Below, piece after piece: positions 20,085 through 29,732 of a stretch of 54,225 bases of DNA. The stretch spans positions 1-54,225 of the forward strand of contig NZ_LDNM01000020.1 of assembly GCF_001028135.1 (NCBI RefSeq). The letters run 5' to 3'. A model generated the notes under the pieces. That model was not told where the DNA came from and did no database searches. It was given only the letters and a program-made list of their open reading frames with translations. The number at the start of each line of letters is the position of its first letter. Position 1 is the stretch's first letter. The stretch is from Xenorhabdus griffiniae (GTDB lineage Bacteria; Pseudomonadota; Gammaproteobacteria; Enterobacterales; Enterobacteriaceae). The translations under genes and the position numbers were made by a program.

Positions 20085-21350
20085 TGTTCCAATAACCACC
20101 AGCACGATAAGCTGGTTCTTTGTCCCCAGTGTGACATGCTGGTGGCTGTGCCTGATTTGGAACAAGGGAAAAAGGCGGTTTGTCCACGGTGTCATGCGTT
20201 ACTGACAGCAAAATGGCGAGAGCCACGCAATCAACCAACAGGCTATGCATTAAGCGCATTAATCATGCTTTTTCTCGCTTGCCTGTTTCCTTTTGTTAGC
20301 ATGAGTGTGGCGGGGATTGTGAGTGAAATAAAGTTGACTCAGATCCCCCAAGTGATGTTCAACGAAGACTACTCCAGCATGGCTGCGCTTTTTTTGGTCT
20401 TCGTTCAGCTTGTGCCGACATTTTGTATGGTTGCCATCATCCTCTTATGTCAGAACGCTAAAATGGCGCGCCGCTTGAAAATAGAGTTGGCGCGCATTCT
20501 GTTTAAGATGAAGACATGGTGTATGGCAGAAATCTTCCTGGCGGGCGTGTTAGTCAGCTTTGTTAAACTTATCGCACATGGTGAAATCAGTATCGGTCTG
20601 AGTTTTTTCCCTTACTGCTTGTTTTGTCTGTTTCAGGTCAGGGCATTTCAGTGCCTTGACAGGCATTGGTTTTGGAATGAAATTGCTCCGGCACCTAAAG
20701 TTTGCCATACCTTGCAGGCAGGAAAGCCCGGCCTGGTGCAAGGTGTCAGGCTTTGCCAAAGTTGTACCGCCATCTTGCCCGCCCAACAATCCCGGTGCCC
20801 ACGATGCCATACCAAAGGGGGGGCTCGCCGCCGCAATAGCCTTCAGTGCACAATGGCACTCCTGATAACATCAGCCATACTTTATATTCCAGCGAATATT
20901 TTACCTATCATGGTGACTCAGGCACTGGGACAGCAAATTAATTCCACCATTCTGGAAGGCATTATTTTGCTTTGGGGTTCTGGCTCATATCCTGTTGCAA
21001 TGGTTATTTTTATTGCCAGTATCATGATACCTTTATTGAAAATGCTGGCTATTGGTTGGTTATGCTGGGATGCAAAAAGTCAGACAAGCCATGACTCCGA
21101 AAAGATGAATTTTGTTTATGAAATGGTGGAGTTTGTTGGGCGTTGGTCAATGATTGATGTATTTGTTATTGCCGTCCTATCCGCGTTGGTTCGCATGGGA
21201 CAACTGATGAGTATTTATCCTGCCCTGGGCGCGGTCCTGTTTGCCCTGGTTGTTATTTTGACGATGTTTGCATCAATCATGTTCGATCCGCGTTTAACCT
21301 GGGACAAAGCCAATCGTAAATTTGAGCGACATAAGAATGAGGAGTTATAA
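20082..21350 (+). CDS. pqiA: PqiA, inner-membrane component of the Pqi lipid-transport system
   Basis: Polytopic inner-membrane protein that works with the MCE protein PqiB and lipoprotein PqiC in lipid traffic across the periplasm. The gene is paraquat-inducible in E. coli. The 422-aa protein is a duplication: each half has a zinc-ribbon-like cysteine pair set (CPQC/CPRC near the N-terminus; CQSC/CPRC at about residues 224-244) followed by about four membrane segments. The TTG start is supported by the ribosome binding site 7 nt upstream. pqiB begins 1 bp after its stop. Confidence 0.93.
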   Translation: MCSNNHQHDKLVLCPQCDMLVAVPDLEQGKKAVCPRCHALLTAKWREPRNQPTGYALSALIMLFLACLFPFVSMSVAGIVSEIKLTQIPQVMFNEDYSSMAALFLVFVQLVPTFCMVAIILLCQNAKMARRLKIELARILFKMKTWCMAEIFLAGVLVSFVKLIAHGEISIGLSFFPYCLFCLFQVRAFQCLDRHWFWNEIAPAPKVCHTLQAGKPGLVQGVRLCQSCTAILPAQQSRCPRCHTKGGARRRNSLQCTMALLITSAILYIPANILPIMVTQALGQQINSTILEGIILLWGSGSYPVAMVIFIASIMIPLLKMLAIGWLCWDAKSQTSHDSEKMNFVYEMVEFVGRWSMIDVFVIAVLSALVRMGQLMSIYPALGAVLFALVVILTMFASIMFDPRLTWDKANRKFERHKNEEL

Positions 21351-21351
21351 G

Positions 21352-23001
21352 GTGACGGATAAAGAAGAAGATCTGACTCAGGCCAGAATTCGTAAACTTA
21401 AGAGTTGGTCACCTGTATGGATCGTACCAATTATTACTGTGCTGATTGGGGCTTGGATACTGTTTTACCATTTCAGTCATCAGGGACCGGAAGTCACATT
21501 GATTACGTCTAATGCTGAAGGTATTGAGGCAGGTAAAACTAAAATTAAAAGCCGCAGTGTTGACGTTGGTGTTGTCGAAAACGTGTCTTTGAGCGAAAAC
21601 TTGGGGCAAGTTATTATTAAAGCCCGTCTCAATGATGGAATGAGTCGCTTGTTACGTACAGATACTGCTTTCTGGGTTGTGAAACCTCAGATTGGCCGTG
21701 AAGGTGTTTCTGGTCTGAGTACATTACTGTCCGGTGTTTTTATCGAATTACAGCCCGGCACACAAGGCGAAGAAGAAAGCCGCTTTTCATTGCTTGATGC
21801 CCCCCCGCTAGCTTCCCCTGATGCAAAAGGTATTCGTCTGATCCTGACCAGTGAAAAAGCAGGAAGATTAACGCTCGGAGATCCAGTGCTATTTCGGGGA
21901 TATCGTGTGGGTTCAGTTGAGGCCGGCACTTTTGATCCAACATCCCGATTGGTTCGTTACCAAATTTTCGTTAAATCACCTTATGACGCTTTACTGACTA
22001 CAAATGTCAGATTCTGGAAAGACAGTGGTGTCACATTTGATATGTCATCACAAGGTATACGGGTTGAAGTTACTTCATTATCGACTTTGTTTGGCGGTGG
22101 TGTGAGTTTTGATGTACCAAAAGGTTGGGAACTGGGTAATTCAGTGAAGGAAAAAGAGGTCTTTAGACTCTACGATAGCGAGAAAAGTATCCAAAACGCC
22201 CTGTATGCAGAACATACAGACTTTTTACTGTTTTTCTCTGATTCTGTGCGTGGCTTACAGCCGGGAGCGCCTGTCGAGTTCCGTGGTATTCGAGTAGGAA
22301 CGGTAGCAAGAGTGCCTTTTTATAGTGAAGATATTAAGCAGCGCATCGACAATGACTTCCGTATTCCTGTATTGATTCATGTAGAGCCTGGACGATTTGT
22401 GAAAGAGTTAGGTAATGGATTCAACACAGATAACGAATTGAAGGAAACTATTGCCAGAGGGTTGAGAGCTACTTTGAAACCGGGCAATTTACTCACAGGT
22501 GCGTTGTTTATTGATCTGGACTTTTTCACTAATGAGAAACCCTGGAAAGGCCCATATGAAATCTCAGGTTATAAGATTTTGCCTACAGTAAGTAGTGGCT
22601 TGGCGCAAATTCAACAAAAAGTCATTACGGTGCTGGATAAGATCAACAATATGCCGATTGAACCGGTGCTTGTTCAGGCAACACAGACGCTTAAAGAAAG
22701 TCAAACAGCAATCAAAACAGCGCAGAAAACAATGGATGAATTAAATCGCGTTCTTGCAAGTAAGGAAGCACAGGAATTGCCTAAAGATATACAAAATACA
22801 TTAAATGAGTTGAACCGCAGTATGCAGGGGATCCAGCCAGGCTCACCCGCTTATAGTCAGCTGATGGATAATATGCAACAGTTGGAGCAGGTATTACGTG
22901 AATTACAACCTGTTTTAAAGACGCTCAATAACAAGAGTAATGCATTGGTATTTGAAGCTGAAGCGATAAAAGATCCTGAACCCAAAAAGGCACCTGACTG
23001 A
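21352..23001 (+). CDS. pqiB: PqiB, MCE-domain periplasm-spanning protein
   Basis: MCE protein that forms a hexameric tunnel between the inner and outer membranes for lipid transfer. A single membrane anchor lies at about residues 20-38, followed by three MCE domains (about 45-135, 160-250 and 285-395) and a C-terminal helical coiled-coil needle (about 430-540). The start is GTG at 21352, with AGGAG 7 nt upstream. A longer frame opening inside pqiA at 21322 is less likely. 549 aa. The stop codon overlaps the pqiC ATG (TGATG), indicating translational coupling. Confidence 0.93.
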   Translation: MTDKEEDLTQARIRKLKSWSPVWIVPIITVLIGAWILFYHFSHQGPEVTLITSNAEGIEAGKTKIKSRSVDVGVVENVSLSENLGQVIIKARLNDGMSRLLRTDTAFWVVKPQIGREGVSGLSTLLSGVFIELQPGTQGEEESRFSLLDAPPLASPDAKGIRLILTSEKAGRLTLGDPVLFRGYRVGSVEAGTFDPTSRLVRYQIFVKSPYDALLTTNVRFWKDSGVTFDMSSQGIRVEVTSLSTLFGGGVSFDVPKGWELGNSVKEKEVFRLYDSEKSIQNALYAEHTDFLLFFSDSVRGLQPGAPVEFRGIRVGTVARVPFYSEDIKQRIDNDFRIPVLIHVEPGRFVKELGNGFNTDNELKETIARGLRATLKPGNLLTGALFIDLDFFTNEKPWKGPYEISGYKILPTVSSGLAQIQQKVITVLDKINNMPIEPVLVQATQTLKESQTAIKTAQKTMDELNRVLASKEAQELPKDIQNTLNELNRSMQGIQPGSPAYSQLMDNMQQLEQVLRELQPVLKTLNNKSNALVFEAEAIKDPEPKKAPD

Positions 23002-23606
23002 TGAAAAAATTGATTTCAAAATTGGCATTTTTTATTTCCGCCAGTATGTTTATTGTTGGAAGTGGGTTGATTGCAGGATGCAGCGATAGCCAGCCACAAA
23101 AAACATATTATCAGTTACCGGTCCTGGATAACTTGGTATCGCAGGAAGGTAAATTAGGGGCTAAACATGAACGGCAGTTGTGGATAAAAAGGGTTAACCT
23201 TGTTGACTACCTTGCCGCTCCAGGAATTGTGTATCAGACAGGGGAGGTGAGCTATATCAATGCATCGAACCATTTATGGGCTAGCCCATTGCAGCAACAG
23301 TTACAACAAGTATTGATTTCAGAACTGAGCGCAGCATTTCCATATCGTTTGGTTTCTCAGCAGGAATTAGAAAAAGACGCAGATGCGCTGGATATCACGA
23401 TAACTGCTTTTCACGGGCGCTATGATGGTCAGGTATTGATTGAAGGCTATTGGATATTGTCTAACCCAGACAGCGTGATAAGGCGGTCATTCAGTCTTAA
23501 GTTGAAGCAGGAAAAAGATGGCTACGCTGAATTAGTGCTTACATTAGCTAAGGGTTACAGCCAGTTAGGCAAATCCATTGCCCGGCAACTCTCTTTGCAA
23601 CGTTAA
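23001..23606 (+). CDS. pqiC: PqiC (YmbA), outer-membrane lipoprotein of the Pqi system
   Basis: Lipoprotein that docks the PqiB needle at the outer membrane. A signal peptide with lipobox LIAGC puts the lipidated cysteine at C27. The residue after it is serine, not aspartate, consistent with outer-membrane sorting. The mature part is an ABC-type auxiliary (DUF330-like) domain beginning TYYQLPVLDN. The 201-aa protein is similar in length to E. coli PqiC (187 aa). It overlaps the last base of pqiB and completes the operon. Confidence 0.9.
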   Translation: MKKLISKLAFFISASMFIVGSGLIAGCSDSQPQKTYYQLPVLDNLVSQEGKLGAKHERQLWIKRVNLVDYLAAPGIVYQTGEVSYINASNHLWASPLQQQLQQVLISELSAAFPYRLVSQQELEKDADALDITITAFHGRYDGQVLIEGYWILSNPDSVIRRSFSLKLKQEKDGYAELVLTLAKGYSQLGKSIARQLSLQR

Positions 23607-23672
23607 CCGAGTATGCATAGGGGGATGGTGCCAGGCGCAAGAAGATCGTATGTGGGTTAATCAAAAAGACGA

Positions 23673-23698
23673 AGCACCTCCGTAGTCGCGGAGGTGCT
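23673..23698 (-). terminator. Terminator of fabA, between convergent pqiC and fabA
   Basis: A perfect 10-bp stem, AGCACCTCCG with CGGAGGTGCT around a 6-nt loop, lies 18 bp after the fabA stop. On the minus strand it is followed by TCGTCTTTTTG. It may also end the pqi transcript in the other direction, but no U-run follows there. Confidence 0.75.
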
Positions 23699-23716
23699 CA
23701 GAGAGGCTATCATTCA

Positions 23717-24241
23717 TTAAAAGGCACTAGTATCCTTAAACAAGCCTACTTTCAAATCAGTTGCAGTATAAATCAGTTTGCCATCGACCAGAACTTCACC
23801 ATCAGCCAGGCCCATAATTAATTTGCGATTAATGACACGCTTGAGATTAATGCGATAGGTCACTTTTTTGGCTGTTGGTAATACCTGCCCCGTAAATTTG
23901 ACTTCCCCAACGCCGAGTGCACGGCCTTTACCTTCTCCACCGATCCAGCCCAGGAAGAAACCGACAAGCTGCCACATGGCATCAAGGCCAAGGCAGCCGG
24001 GCATGACAGGATCATTAACAAAATGACAATCGAAAAACCACAGCTCAGGGTTGATATCGAGTTCAGCCTCGATATACCCCTTATTGTAAATCCCGCCGGT
24101 TTCTGTCATTTTCGTGACGCGATCCATCATCAGCATATTGCCAGAAGGCAGTGGTGGCCCATTTTCACCAAACAATTTACCCTGCCCAGAGGCTTGAAGT
24201 TCTTCTTTCGTGTAGGACTCTTGTTTTTTAAACATATTCAC
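23717..24241 (-). CDS. fabA: 3-hydroxydecanoyl-ACP dehydratase/isomerase FabA
   Basis: Introduces the cis double bond at the C10 stage of unsaturated fatty acid synthesis. It is a hot-dog-fold dimer. The catalytic pair is H73 in [15 protein letters not shown] and D87 in LGLDAMWQ. The frame opens with GTG at 24241, which has AAGG 6 nt upstream; ATG at 24235 is an alternative that would lose two residues. 174 aa against 172 in E. coli. It keeps the usual neighbours pqiC and ycbZ. Confidence 0.96.
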   Translation of the reverse strand: MNMFKKQESYTKEELQASGQGKLFGENGPPLPSGNMLMMDRVTKMTETGGIYNKGYIEAELDINPELWFFDCHFVNDPVMPGCLGLDAMWQLVGFFLGWIGGEGKGRALGVGEVKFTGQVLPTAKKVTYRINLKRVINRKLIMGLADGEVLVDGKLIYTATDLKVGLFKDTSAF

Positions 24242-24320
24242 AGATAGCCTTATAATCGTGTAGGGCTAGAGAGTAGCGTACACTTGTACGCTCAACAACT
24301 CCGATCAGATAGTGATGGAG

Positions 24321-26087
24321 TTAATCTAGCCAGCGGAGAAACCAGGGAAGCCGGGGTCGTTCTTGAATATTAGCTTGGGCAATGCGTTCACATATCATAG
24401 CTAACAAGTGTTCTTTTTGTGGATCATAATAAGGGATCCCCGTTAACAATGATACAGCCTCAGAAACATGCTCAACTGGCCAAATATGAAATTGCTCATT
24501 TTTTACCGCATCAATAACATCTTGATTTAGGCACAAATGTTGAACATTTGTGGTTGGAATAATGACACCCTGACGACCGGTTAACCCCCGGTAGTGACAT
24601 ATACGGAAGAAACCCTCAATTTTTTCATTAACGCCACCGATAGGTTGGACATAACCAAATTGATCTACGGCACCAGTAACGGCAATTTGCTGGTCAATAG
24701 GTTGTTGTGACAAGGCGCTGATAAGGGCACACAATTCGGCGAGTGAAGCACTGTCTCCATCCACTTCACTATAGGATTGTTCAAATACAATCGAAGCAGA
24801 GAACGGTAGTGGTTGATCTAATTTCAATTCAGAAATTAAATAAGCCTGCATGATCATCATGCCTTTTGCATGAATATTGCCGCCTAATTCAACCTTGCGT
24901 TCTACATCGATAAATTCCCCATCCCCTAAGTGTGCAACACAACTGATACGGGAAGGTTCACCCATTGGTTCAGGATGGCCAGGATATTCGAGTACGGATA
25001 GCCCATTGATTTGACCGATAACTGAGCCTTGCGTGTGAATCAATATCTGGCCTTTCAGAATTTCATCTACGCTGCGTTCAGCCAAATAACCATGACGCCA
25101 GGTACGATTATCTTCCGCTTGTTGCAGGGAATGTCTGGTGATCTGCTTTTCCTGCTGATAATTAGCTGCGGCTGCCAATTTTTGCTGTATCCAAGGAAGA
25201 TCCAGAGGTAACCGGAATTGATCTTCTGTGTAACGGGTAGCAAGTTTGATCAATTCAGGCCAGGCATCAGCACTTAATGGCGGCAAGTTTTGTTGCTGAA
25301 TGATTCCATTAACGTACTGGCACCATATTGTGAGATCATCTTCTGCATGAAAAGGCATATCCAGCTCAAATTCGCCATACAATGCATTGCTTGTCAGCTC
25401 AGGTTCAATGGCCTGTAATTCTTCGAGACTGAGCCTGTCACCGACTAAAATCAGACGCAGATCCAATTCCATTGGCGGTATCGGCAATGGCAGGGAACGA
25501 TTTTCATCGTGTGACAACCAGTCAAAACGGCGCTGAATAATCATCTGCTTGAGACGCACCCACATCAATGGCTGAGAAAGCAGGGTGCGCAGAGGCAAAA
25601 TTAAAATTCCACCATTGACTTGATGGATAAGGCCTGGTTGTAGTTGAAGTATTCCTTGGTGCGTATAGACATTGCCAAATAATTGCTCTGGCTCAATCCA
25701 CTCACGGTAAGCAACTCGTTCAGTTGGCGCAAAAGTACCTTCCCCTGAAGAGTGCAAGGTGATGGTTTGGTGCTCTATCTGGTAATAACCACCGATATTA
25801 GGGCAGCTCTCCGGCAGCAGGGAGGAAACAGTATTGGATAGAAGAGACAGATAAACATCACTTTCTTCTGCTTTCAGCAGCATAAAAGGTTGACGCAGGG
25901 AGGCCTGACAAAACAGGGATAACCCACTATGCAGCCTGGGTTGAGCCACATCCATTGTAATGGGGGACAATTCAGCGACAGAATTAAAGAGTGCCTGATA
26001 AGGCGCATTGTTTGGCTGTAATGCCTGCCAGTCTAGTTTTATATTCGTCAAGGTGATAGCTACATCATATAGTGAAAAGGGAATCAT
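24321..26087 (-). CDS. ycbZ: YcbZ (LonH), Lon-type protease homologue
   Basis: Protein with a C-terminal Lon (S16) serine protease domain and a diverged N-terminal region lacking a clear AAA+ ATPase with Walker motifs. The catalytic Ser-Lys dyad is intact: S446 in VDGDSASLAE and K489 in GGVNEKIEGF. Their spacing of 43 residues equals that in Lon. 588 aa, as in E. coli YcbZ. The physiological substrate is not established. It lies divergently from matP and upstream of fabA. Confidence 0.92.
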   Translation of the reverse strand: MIPFSLYDVAITLTNIKLDWQALQPNNAPYQALFNSVAELSPITMDVAQPRLHSGLSLFCQASLRQPFMLLKAEESDVYLSLLSNTVSSLLPESCPNIGGYYQIEHQTITLHSSGEGTFAPTERVAYREWIEPEQLFGNVYTHQGILQLQPGLIHQVNGGILILPLRTLLSQPLMWVRLKQMIIQRRFDWLSHDENRSLPLPIPPMELDLRLILVGDRLSLEELQAIEPELTSNALYGEFELDMPFHAEDDLTIWCQYVNGIIQQQNLPPLSADAWPELIKLATRYTEDQFRLPLDLPWIQQKLAAAANYQQEKQITRHSLQQAEDNRTWRHGYLAERSVDEILKGQILIHTQGSVIGQINGLSVLEYPGHPEPMGEPSRISCVAHLGDGEFIDVERKVELGGNIHAKGMMIMQAYLISELKLDQPLPFSASIVFEQSYSEVDGDSASLAELCALISALSQQPIDQQIAVTGAVDQFGYVQPIGGVNEKIEGFFRICHYRGLTGRQGVIIPTTNVQHLCLNQDVIDAVKNEQFHIWPVEHVSEAVSLLTGIPYYDPQKEHLLAMICERIAQANIQERPRLPWFLRWLD

Positions 26088-26258
26088 TTATTATACAAGA
26101 TTAGGCAATGAACCAACATGCCAGAATTTTGAAAGAAACGACATTTGGGCCAGCGCTTTCATTGCTTGTAAGATATGCCAATATTCTGTGTTGTTATAGG
26201 CAATTTAAAGAAATAGTTGCTATGCTTGATTTAAGTTACGCTGTCACTGAGAGATGAA

Positions 26259-26708
26259 ATGAAATATCAACAATTGGAAAATCTGGAATGTGGCTGGAAA
26301 TGGGCTTATTTGGCAAAAAAACACCGTGAAGGTGAGCCGATTACTAAATACATTGAAAAAAGTGCAGCGCAAGATGCGGTCAATGAATTAATGTATTTAG
26401 AAAGCGAGCCAGTCAAGGTATTGAAATGGATTTCTTTACATATGAATCCAGATTTGTCTAACCGAATGAAGCAAACGATTAGGGCGCGACGTAAACGTCA
26501 TTTTAATGCTGAACATCAACATTCGCGTAAGAAATCCATTGATTTGGATTTTCGTGTTTGGCAGCGGCTTTCAGCGCTATCCCGACGTCGTGGCAATACC
26601 CTGTCAGAAACCATCATACAGTTATTGGAAGATGCGGAATATCGGGAAAAGTATACTCACCAAATGTCGAGTTTGAAGCAGGATTTGGAAGCAATATTAG
26701 GGAAATAA
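26259..26708 (+). CDS. matP: Macrodomain Ter organiser MatP
   Basis: DNA-binding protein that recognises matS sites and condenses the terminus macrodomain, coordinating it with the divisome. The 149-aa sequence aligns end to end with E. coli MatP: an N-terminal four-helix part, a ribbon-helix-helix DNA-binding segment around [29 protein letters not shown] and a C-terminal coiled coil. Its presence suggests that this region is near the replication terminus, as in E. coli. No matS copy was spotted by eye in the window. Confidence 0.96.
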   Translation: MKYQQLENLECGWKWAYLAKKHREGEPITKYIEKSAAQDAVNELMYLESEPVKVLKWISLHMNPDLSNRMKQTIRARRKRHFNAEHQHSRKKSIDLDFRVWQRLSALSRRRGNTLSETIIQLLEDAEYREKYTHQMSSLKQDLEAILGK

Positions 26709-26723
26709 GCCCACGATAGACAG

Positions 26724-26753
26724 ATAAAAACCCCACTAAAATGGGGTTTTTAT
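26724..26753. terminator. Bidirectional terminator between matP and ompA
   Basis: A 12-bp stem (ATAAAAACCCCA with TGGGGTTTTTAT) closes a 6-nt loop. It starts 16 bp after the matP stop and lies 20 bp beyond the ompA stop. T-runs are available on both strands. Confidence 0.88.
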
Positions 26754-26772
26754 TGACTTGATGATAACGATA

Positions 26773-27891
26773 TTACTGAACCGCATTGGGTTGAGTGGTC
26801 ACTTCAGTCGTGCCCTGAATATTAATATCTACACGACGATCTGGAGCCAGGCAGTCGATAAGTTTAGTGCGAACTTTAATTTTGTCACAGATAGAACCAG
26901 TAACAGGATTGTTCTTACCGCGACCTTCAGCCTGAATGCTATCTGCTGGGATGCCTTTAGCAACCAGATAATCTACGACGGACTGAGCACGTTTCTGAGA
27001 TAATGGCAGGTTGTAATTTTGGCTGCCGATGCGGTCAGTGTAACCGAGTACCAGAACCTTGCCCTGCGTTGGGTCGATTTTAGCCAGTTCGTTATAAAGG
27101 TTGTCCAGTTCTTGTCTACCTTCTGCTTTCAGTGTTGATTTGTTGAAATTGAACAGAACATCAGAGCGCAGAGTAAAGCTCTTATTTTCAACGACAGGCA
27201 CTGGCACAACAGGAGGTGCTACTGGTGCAACGACTGGCGCAGCTTCATCCTGACCGAAACGGTAAGAAACGCCAACGCTCAACAGGCCGTTATCTGGACG
27301 GGCACCAACGGTAGTGGCATGACCGATATTGTTAACCCACTGGTAGTCCAAACGGGTTGCCAGATTTTTGGTCAATGCGTATTCGACGCCAATCGCGGCC
27401 AGAGGAGAAACACCTGTGTCGTCGTTTTTCAGTCTACGCTGGTCTTTTTCACCCGTTCCAGCGATTGCATTGGCATTATAGGTTGCAGAAGAGTCTGCAC
27501 GCCATATCATACCGCCAAGGCGAGTATAAACGTCCAGATTGTCCAGCACTGGGTAACTCAGTTTCGTGGTCAGCTGAATACCTTGGGCACGGAAAGCGCC
27601 ATTATCGGTGCTGCCTTTATAAGCTATGCGACCTAACCAATCGTAACCCAGTTCAAAACCTAAGTATGGGGTTGCTTGGTAACCGACATAAGCACCCGCA
27701 CCTAGCTGACTTTTATGGGTAGAGCCGTTACCAATCCGGTTATCATAACCATTACCGTAGAAATTTACGTCATGGTATTGAGACCAACCCAGTTTAGCAC
27801 CGGTATACCAGGTGTTGTCCTTTGGAGCTGCTTGAGCAGCAGTTGCGAAAGTTGCTACTGCCACTGCTACTGCGATAGCTGTCTTTTTCAT
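26773..27891 (-). CDS. ompA: Outer-membrane protein A, OmpA
   Basis: Abundant outer-membrane protein that ties the membrane to peptidoglycan. The signal peptide [21 protein letters not shown] ends at residue 21. An eight-stranded barrel covers about residues 22-195, followed by a proline-valine hinge ([14 protein letters not shown]) and the OmpA-like peptidoglycan-binding domain with [24 protein letters not shown] lies 6 nt before the ATG at 27891, with the same GATAACGAGGCG context as in E. coli; the ten-residue upstream extension is therefore discarded. 372 aa. Confidence 0.96.
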   Translation of the reverse strand: MKKTAIAVAVAVATFATAAQAAPKDNTWYTGAKLGWSQYHDVNFYGNGYDNRIGNGSTHKSQLGAGAYVGYQATPYLGFELGYDWLGRIAYKGSTDNGAFRAQGIQLTTKLSYPVLDNLDVYTRLGGMIWRADSSATYNANAIAGTGEKDQRRLKNDDTGVSPLAAIGVEYALTKNLATRLDYQWVNNIGHATTVGARPDNGLLSVGVSYRFGQDEAAPVVAPVAPPVVPVPVVENKSFTLRSDVLFNFNKSTLKAEGRQELDNLYNELAKIDPTQGKVLVLGYTDRIGSQNYNLPLSQKRAQSVVDYLVAKGIPADSIQAEGRGKNNPVTGSICDKIKVRTKLIDCLAPDRRVDINIQGTTEVTTQPNAVQ

Positions 27892-28247
27892 TTTACGCCT
27901 CGTTATCATCCAAATAGGCAATTGGCTTTAAAAGCCTTATTGTTAGCCACTGGTTAAAATGTTCTGTTAGGTAACTGTGCTTTTATCAGAAGATGTGTTC
28001 TGAAATATAAGAGCGGTAAGCACAACTCCCTAAACTGTGTAAAGTCTACAACGAAGTTAAAAAGTTACAAGTGCACTGTGACTCATGGCGCAAAAAATTA
28101 ATTATTGACTGACAAAAAATAAGTATTTTTGACCAACATTTACAATGTTTACAGTATTAATATATTGATTTTCATTACAAACAATAATAACTATCAACGA
28201 ATAGCTTAATTTTTCATAAAAAATATTGGGATTAATCCTAATTTAAC
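27892..28247 (-). other. ompA leader and promoter region
   Basis: A 356-bp gap between the sulA stop and the ompA start. The part next to ompA would be a long 5' leader of about 145 nt, as in enterics where it stabilises the mRNA. The distal part (about 28080-28247) is very AT-rich and shows no gene. Confidence 0.6.
28039..28075 (-). promoter_or_regulatory. ompA promoter
   Basis: On the minus strand CTTGTA (28066-28071) and TAGACT (28043-28048) are separated by 17 bp. The stretch CACTTGTAA...CGTTGTAGACTTTAC closely resembles the E. coli ompA promoter as I recall it, and lies at the matching distance from the gene. Confidence 0.65.
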
Positions 28248-28820
28248 TCAATGATAATAATCAGAATGAATTTGTAGCTTATTCGCTTGTGTAATAAATG
28301 GATGTGATAAATTTTGTGGTCGCATAATAAAACCGAGGGTAATACCCTTTTGAGCAGCGATTTGTAGCGTATTTAATTGATATTCTGATAACTCCGGCAA
28401 CCAACCCAATACAACACTATAATTGCCGCTTGCCAACGCTTTTTCCATAGCACTAATTGAAGCAATAGGATGGATTTGGTTTAGTTGAACAATTTTATTT
28501 AAAGGAAGCCCGGCATCGATTAACCATTGGCGATTTAACCGCTTATTAGGATTTACCCAAAGTAACCATCGATTTTCTTTTCCAGACTGGTGCAATAAAG
28601 GAAGAAGAATGTGATTAATGACAGGCTGGTGTTCATTGTAAACCAGCTCACTGACCATGCCTTTTATCGTGTGTGAAGTGCATTGAAGTGGTTCCACAAA
28701 AGACACTCTTTTCATGGTCATCCCAACCACTTTTTTGTCTGTTTTATGTTCGTTCACGGTTGTGTTAGCAGCTGCTGTTGTTTTCTCAGTGAGATATGCC
28801 CACGCTGATCGAATGCTCAT
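28248..28820 (-). CDS. sulA: SOS cell-division inhibitor SulA
   Basis: Binds FtsZ and blocks septation during DNA damage. The C-terminal two thirds (LLWVNPNKRLNRQWLIDAGLPLNKIVQL and following) are typical of the RecA-like SulA fold. The N-terminus is longer and more divergent than in E. coli (169 aa). The start is set at ATG 28820, with GGGGA about 5 nt upstream, giving 190 aa; an ATG at 28835 lacks a ribosome binding site. A perfect LexA box lies 21 bp upstream. The ompA-sulA-sxy order is that of enterics. Confidence 0.93.
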   Translation of the reverse strand: MSIRSAWAYLTEKTTAAANTTVNEHKTDKKVVGMTMKRVSFVEPLQCTSHTIKGMVSELVYNEHQPVINHILLPLLHQSGKENRWLLWVNPNKRLNRQWLIDAGLPLNKIVQLNQIHPIASISAMEKALASGNYSVVLGWLPELSEYQLNTLQIAAQKGITLGFIMRPQNLSHPFITQANKLQIHSDYYH

Positions 28821-28841
28821 AATGTTCCCCGTCATAACAAG

Positions 28842-28857
28842 CTGTATATATATACAG
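28842..28857 (-). promoter_or_regulatory. LexA operator of sulA
   Basis: CTGTATATATATACAG is a perfect 16-bp palindrome and matches the SOS consensus CTGT-N8-ACAG with an alternating TA core. It sits just upstream of the sulA start, so LexA should cover the promoter. Confidence 0.93.
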
Positions 28858-29061
28858 TATAACGATATTTGATTAAAAGCAAGTCTCTTTTTTTCAAAGC
28901 GCTTCGCAAAAATTTACAGAAATTAGGATTTTTATGCCTTAACGATTGGCAGTTGGAAATAGATTGCGTATGGTTTTAATTAATTGTTCTGGTTATCTAT
29001 TTTATTAACAGAAGGCATGATCAAACATTACTTTGGAATGTGATTCATGGAGTGATAAAAA

Positions 29062-29685
29062 ATGTTTTTATCTGGAGCTAGTTTTGTTCAATTGCAGCAT
29101 GGTGTATCTTCACTGGGAAAGCTTAAGAAAAAATCTCAATTTGGCGGCATTGGATTGTTAATTGATGATGTTTTATTTGCCATCAGTTCTGATGGAGAGC
29201 TTTATTTACGAGGGAATAGTCACGCTGAGGTACTATTTAAAGCCAGGGGAATGGAAAAATTTATTTATTTAAAAAGAGGAATACCTGTGACTTTGCGGTA
29301 TTACCGTGTTAATGAATCACTTTGGCAGGATCAAAAACAATTATTTGAGTATGTCAATTTAGCCTACCAATACACAATGAAAGAAATGATAAATAGGCAA
29401 AAAATACCTCTTAGGCTTAAAGATCTTCCTAATTTAGGGATCGCTTTAGAAAGGCAATTATGGAAAGTGGGTATTTCTAAAGTAGAAGAATTAAGAATAT
29501 TGGGGGCAAAAGCAACTTACCTTAAACTCCAGCAGCATAGGAAAAAAACAAATGTCAGTTTGTTGCTTGCATTAGCAGGTGCAATAGAAGGGTGTCATGT
29601 TGCAGTATTACCAGAAAAATTACGTGACGAATTAATTAACTGGCACAGCGAGCTGGTCCACGATAATTCAGATAATCATCCATAA
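29062..29685 (+). CDS. sxy: Competence-type regulator Sxy/TfoX
   Basis: Cofactor that directs CRP to CRP-S promoters of DNA uptake genes in Haemophilus, Vibrio and E. coli. A TfoX N-terminal domain (about residues 10-100, with FGGIGLLIDDVLFAI) is followed by a TfoX C-terminal helix-hairpin-helix-like domain (about 115-200, DLPNLGIALERQLWKVGIS). 207 aa, the usual length. It is divergent from sulA as in E. coli. The long AT-rich leader could carry secondary structure, but none was resolved. Confidence 0.9.
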   Translation: MFLSGASFVQLQHGVSSLGKLKKKSQFGGIGLLIDDVLFAISSDGELYLRGNSHAEVLFKARGMEKFIYLKRGIPVTLRYYRVNESLWQDQKQLFEYVNLAYQYTMKEMINRQKIPLRLKDLPNLGIALERQLWKVGISKVEELRILGAKATYLKLQQHRKKTNVSLLLALAGAIEGCHVAVLPEKLRDELINWHSELVHDNSDNHP

Positions 29686-29703
29686 TAAGTAAAATATAGT
29701 GAA

Positions 29704-29721
29704 TAGGGGCGTTAGCCCCTA
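29704..29721. terminator. Short hairpin between sxy and the deoxyribosyltransferase-like gene
   Basis: TAGGGGC pairs with GCCCCTA around a GTTA tetraloop, 19 bp after the sxy stop and 12 bp beyond the convergent gene's stop. CTATTTCCGTTTC follows on the plus strand. It is a probable terminator for one or both genes. Confidence 0.6.
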
Positions 29722-29732
29722 CTATTTCCGTT

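Noticed and set aside
26259-26708. matS sites expected near matP in the terminus region
   Set aside because: No GTGAC-N3-GTCAC type sequence was found by eye; absence was not proven by exhaustive search, so no site is reported.
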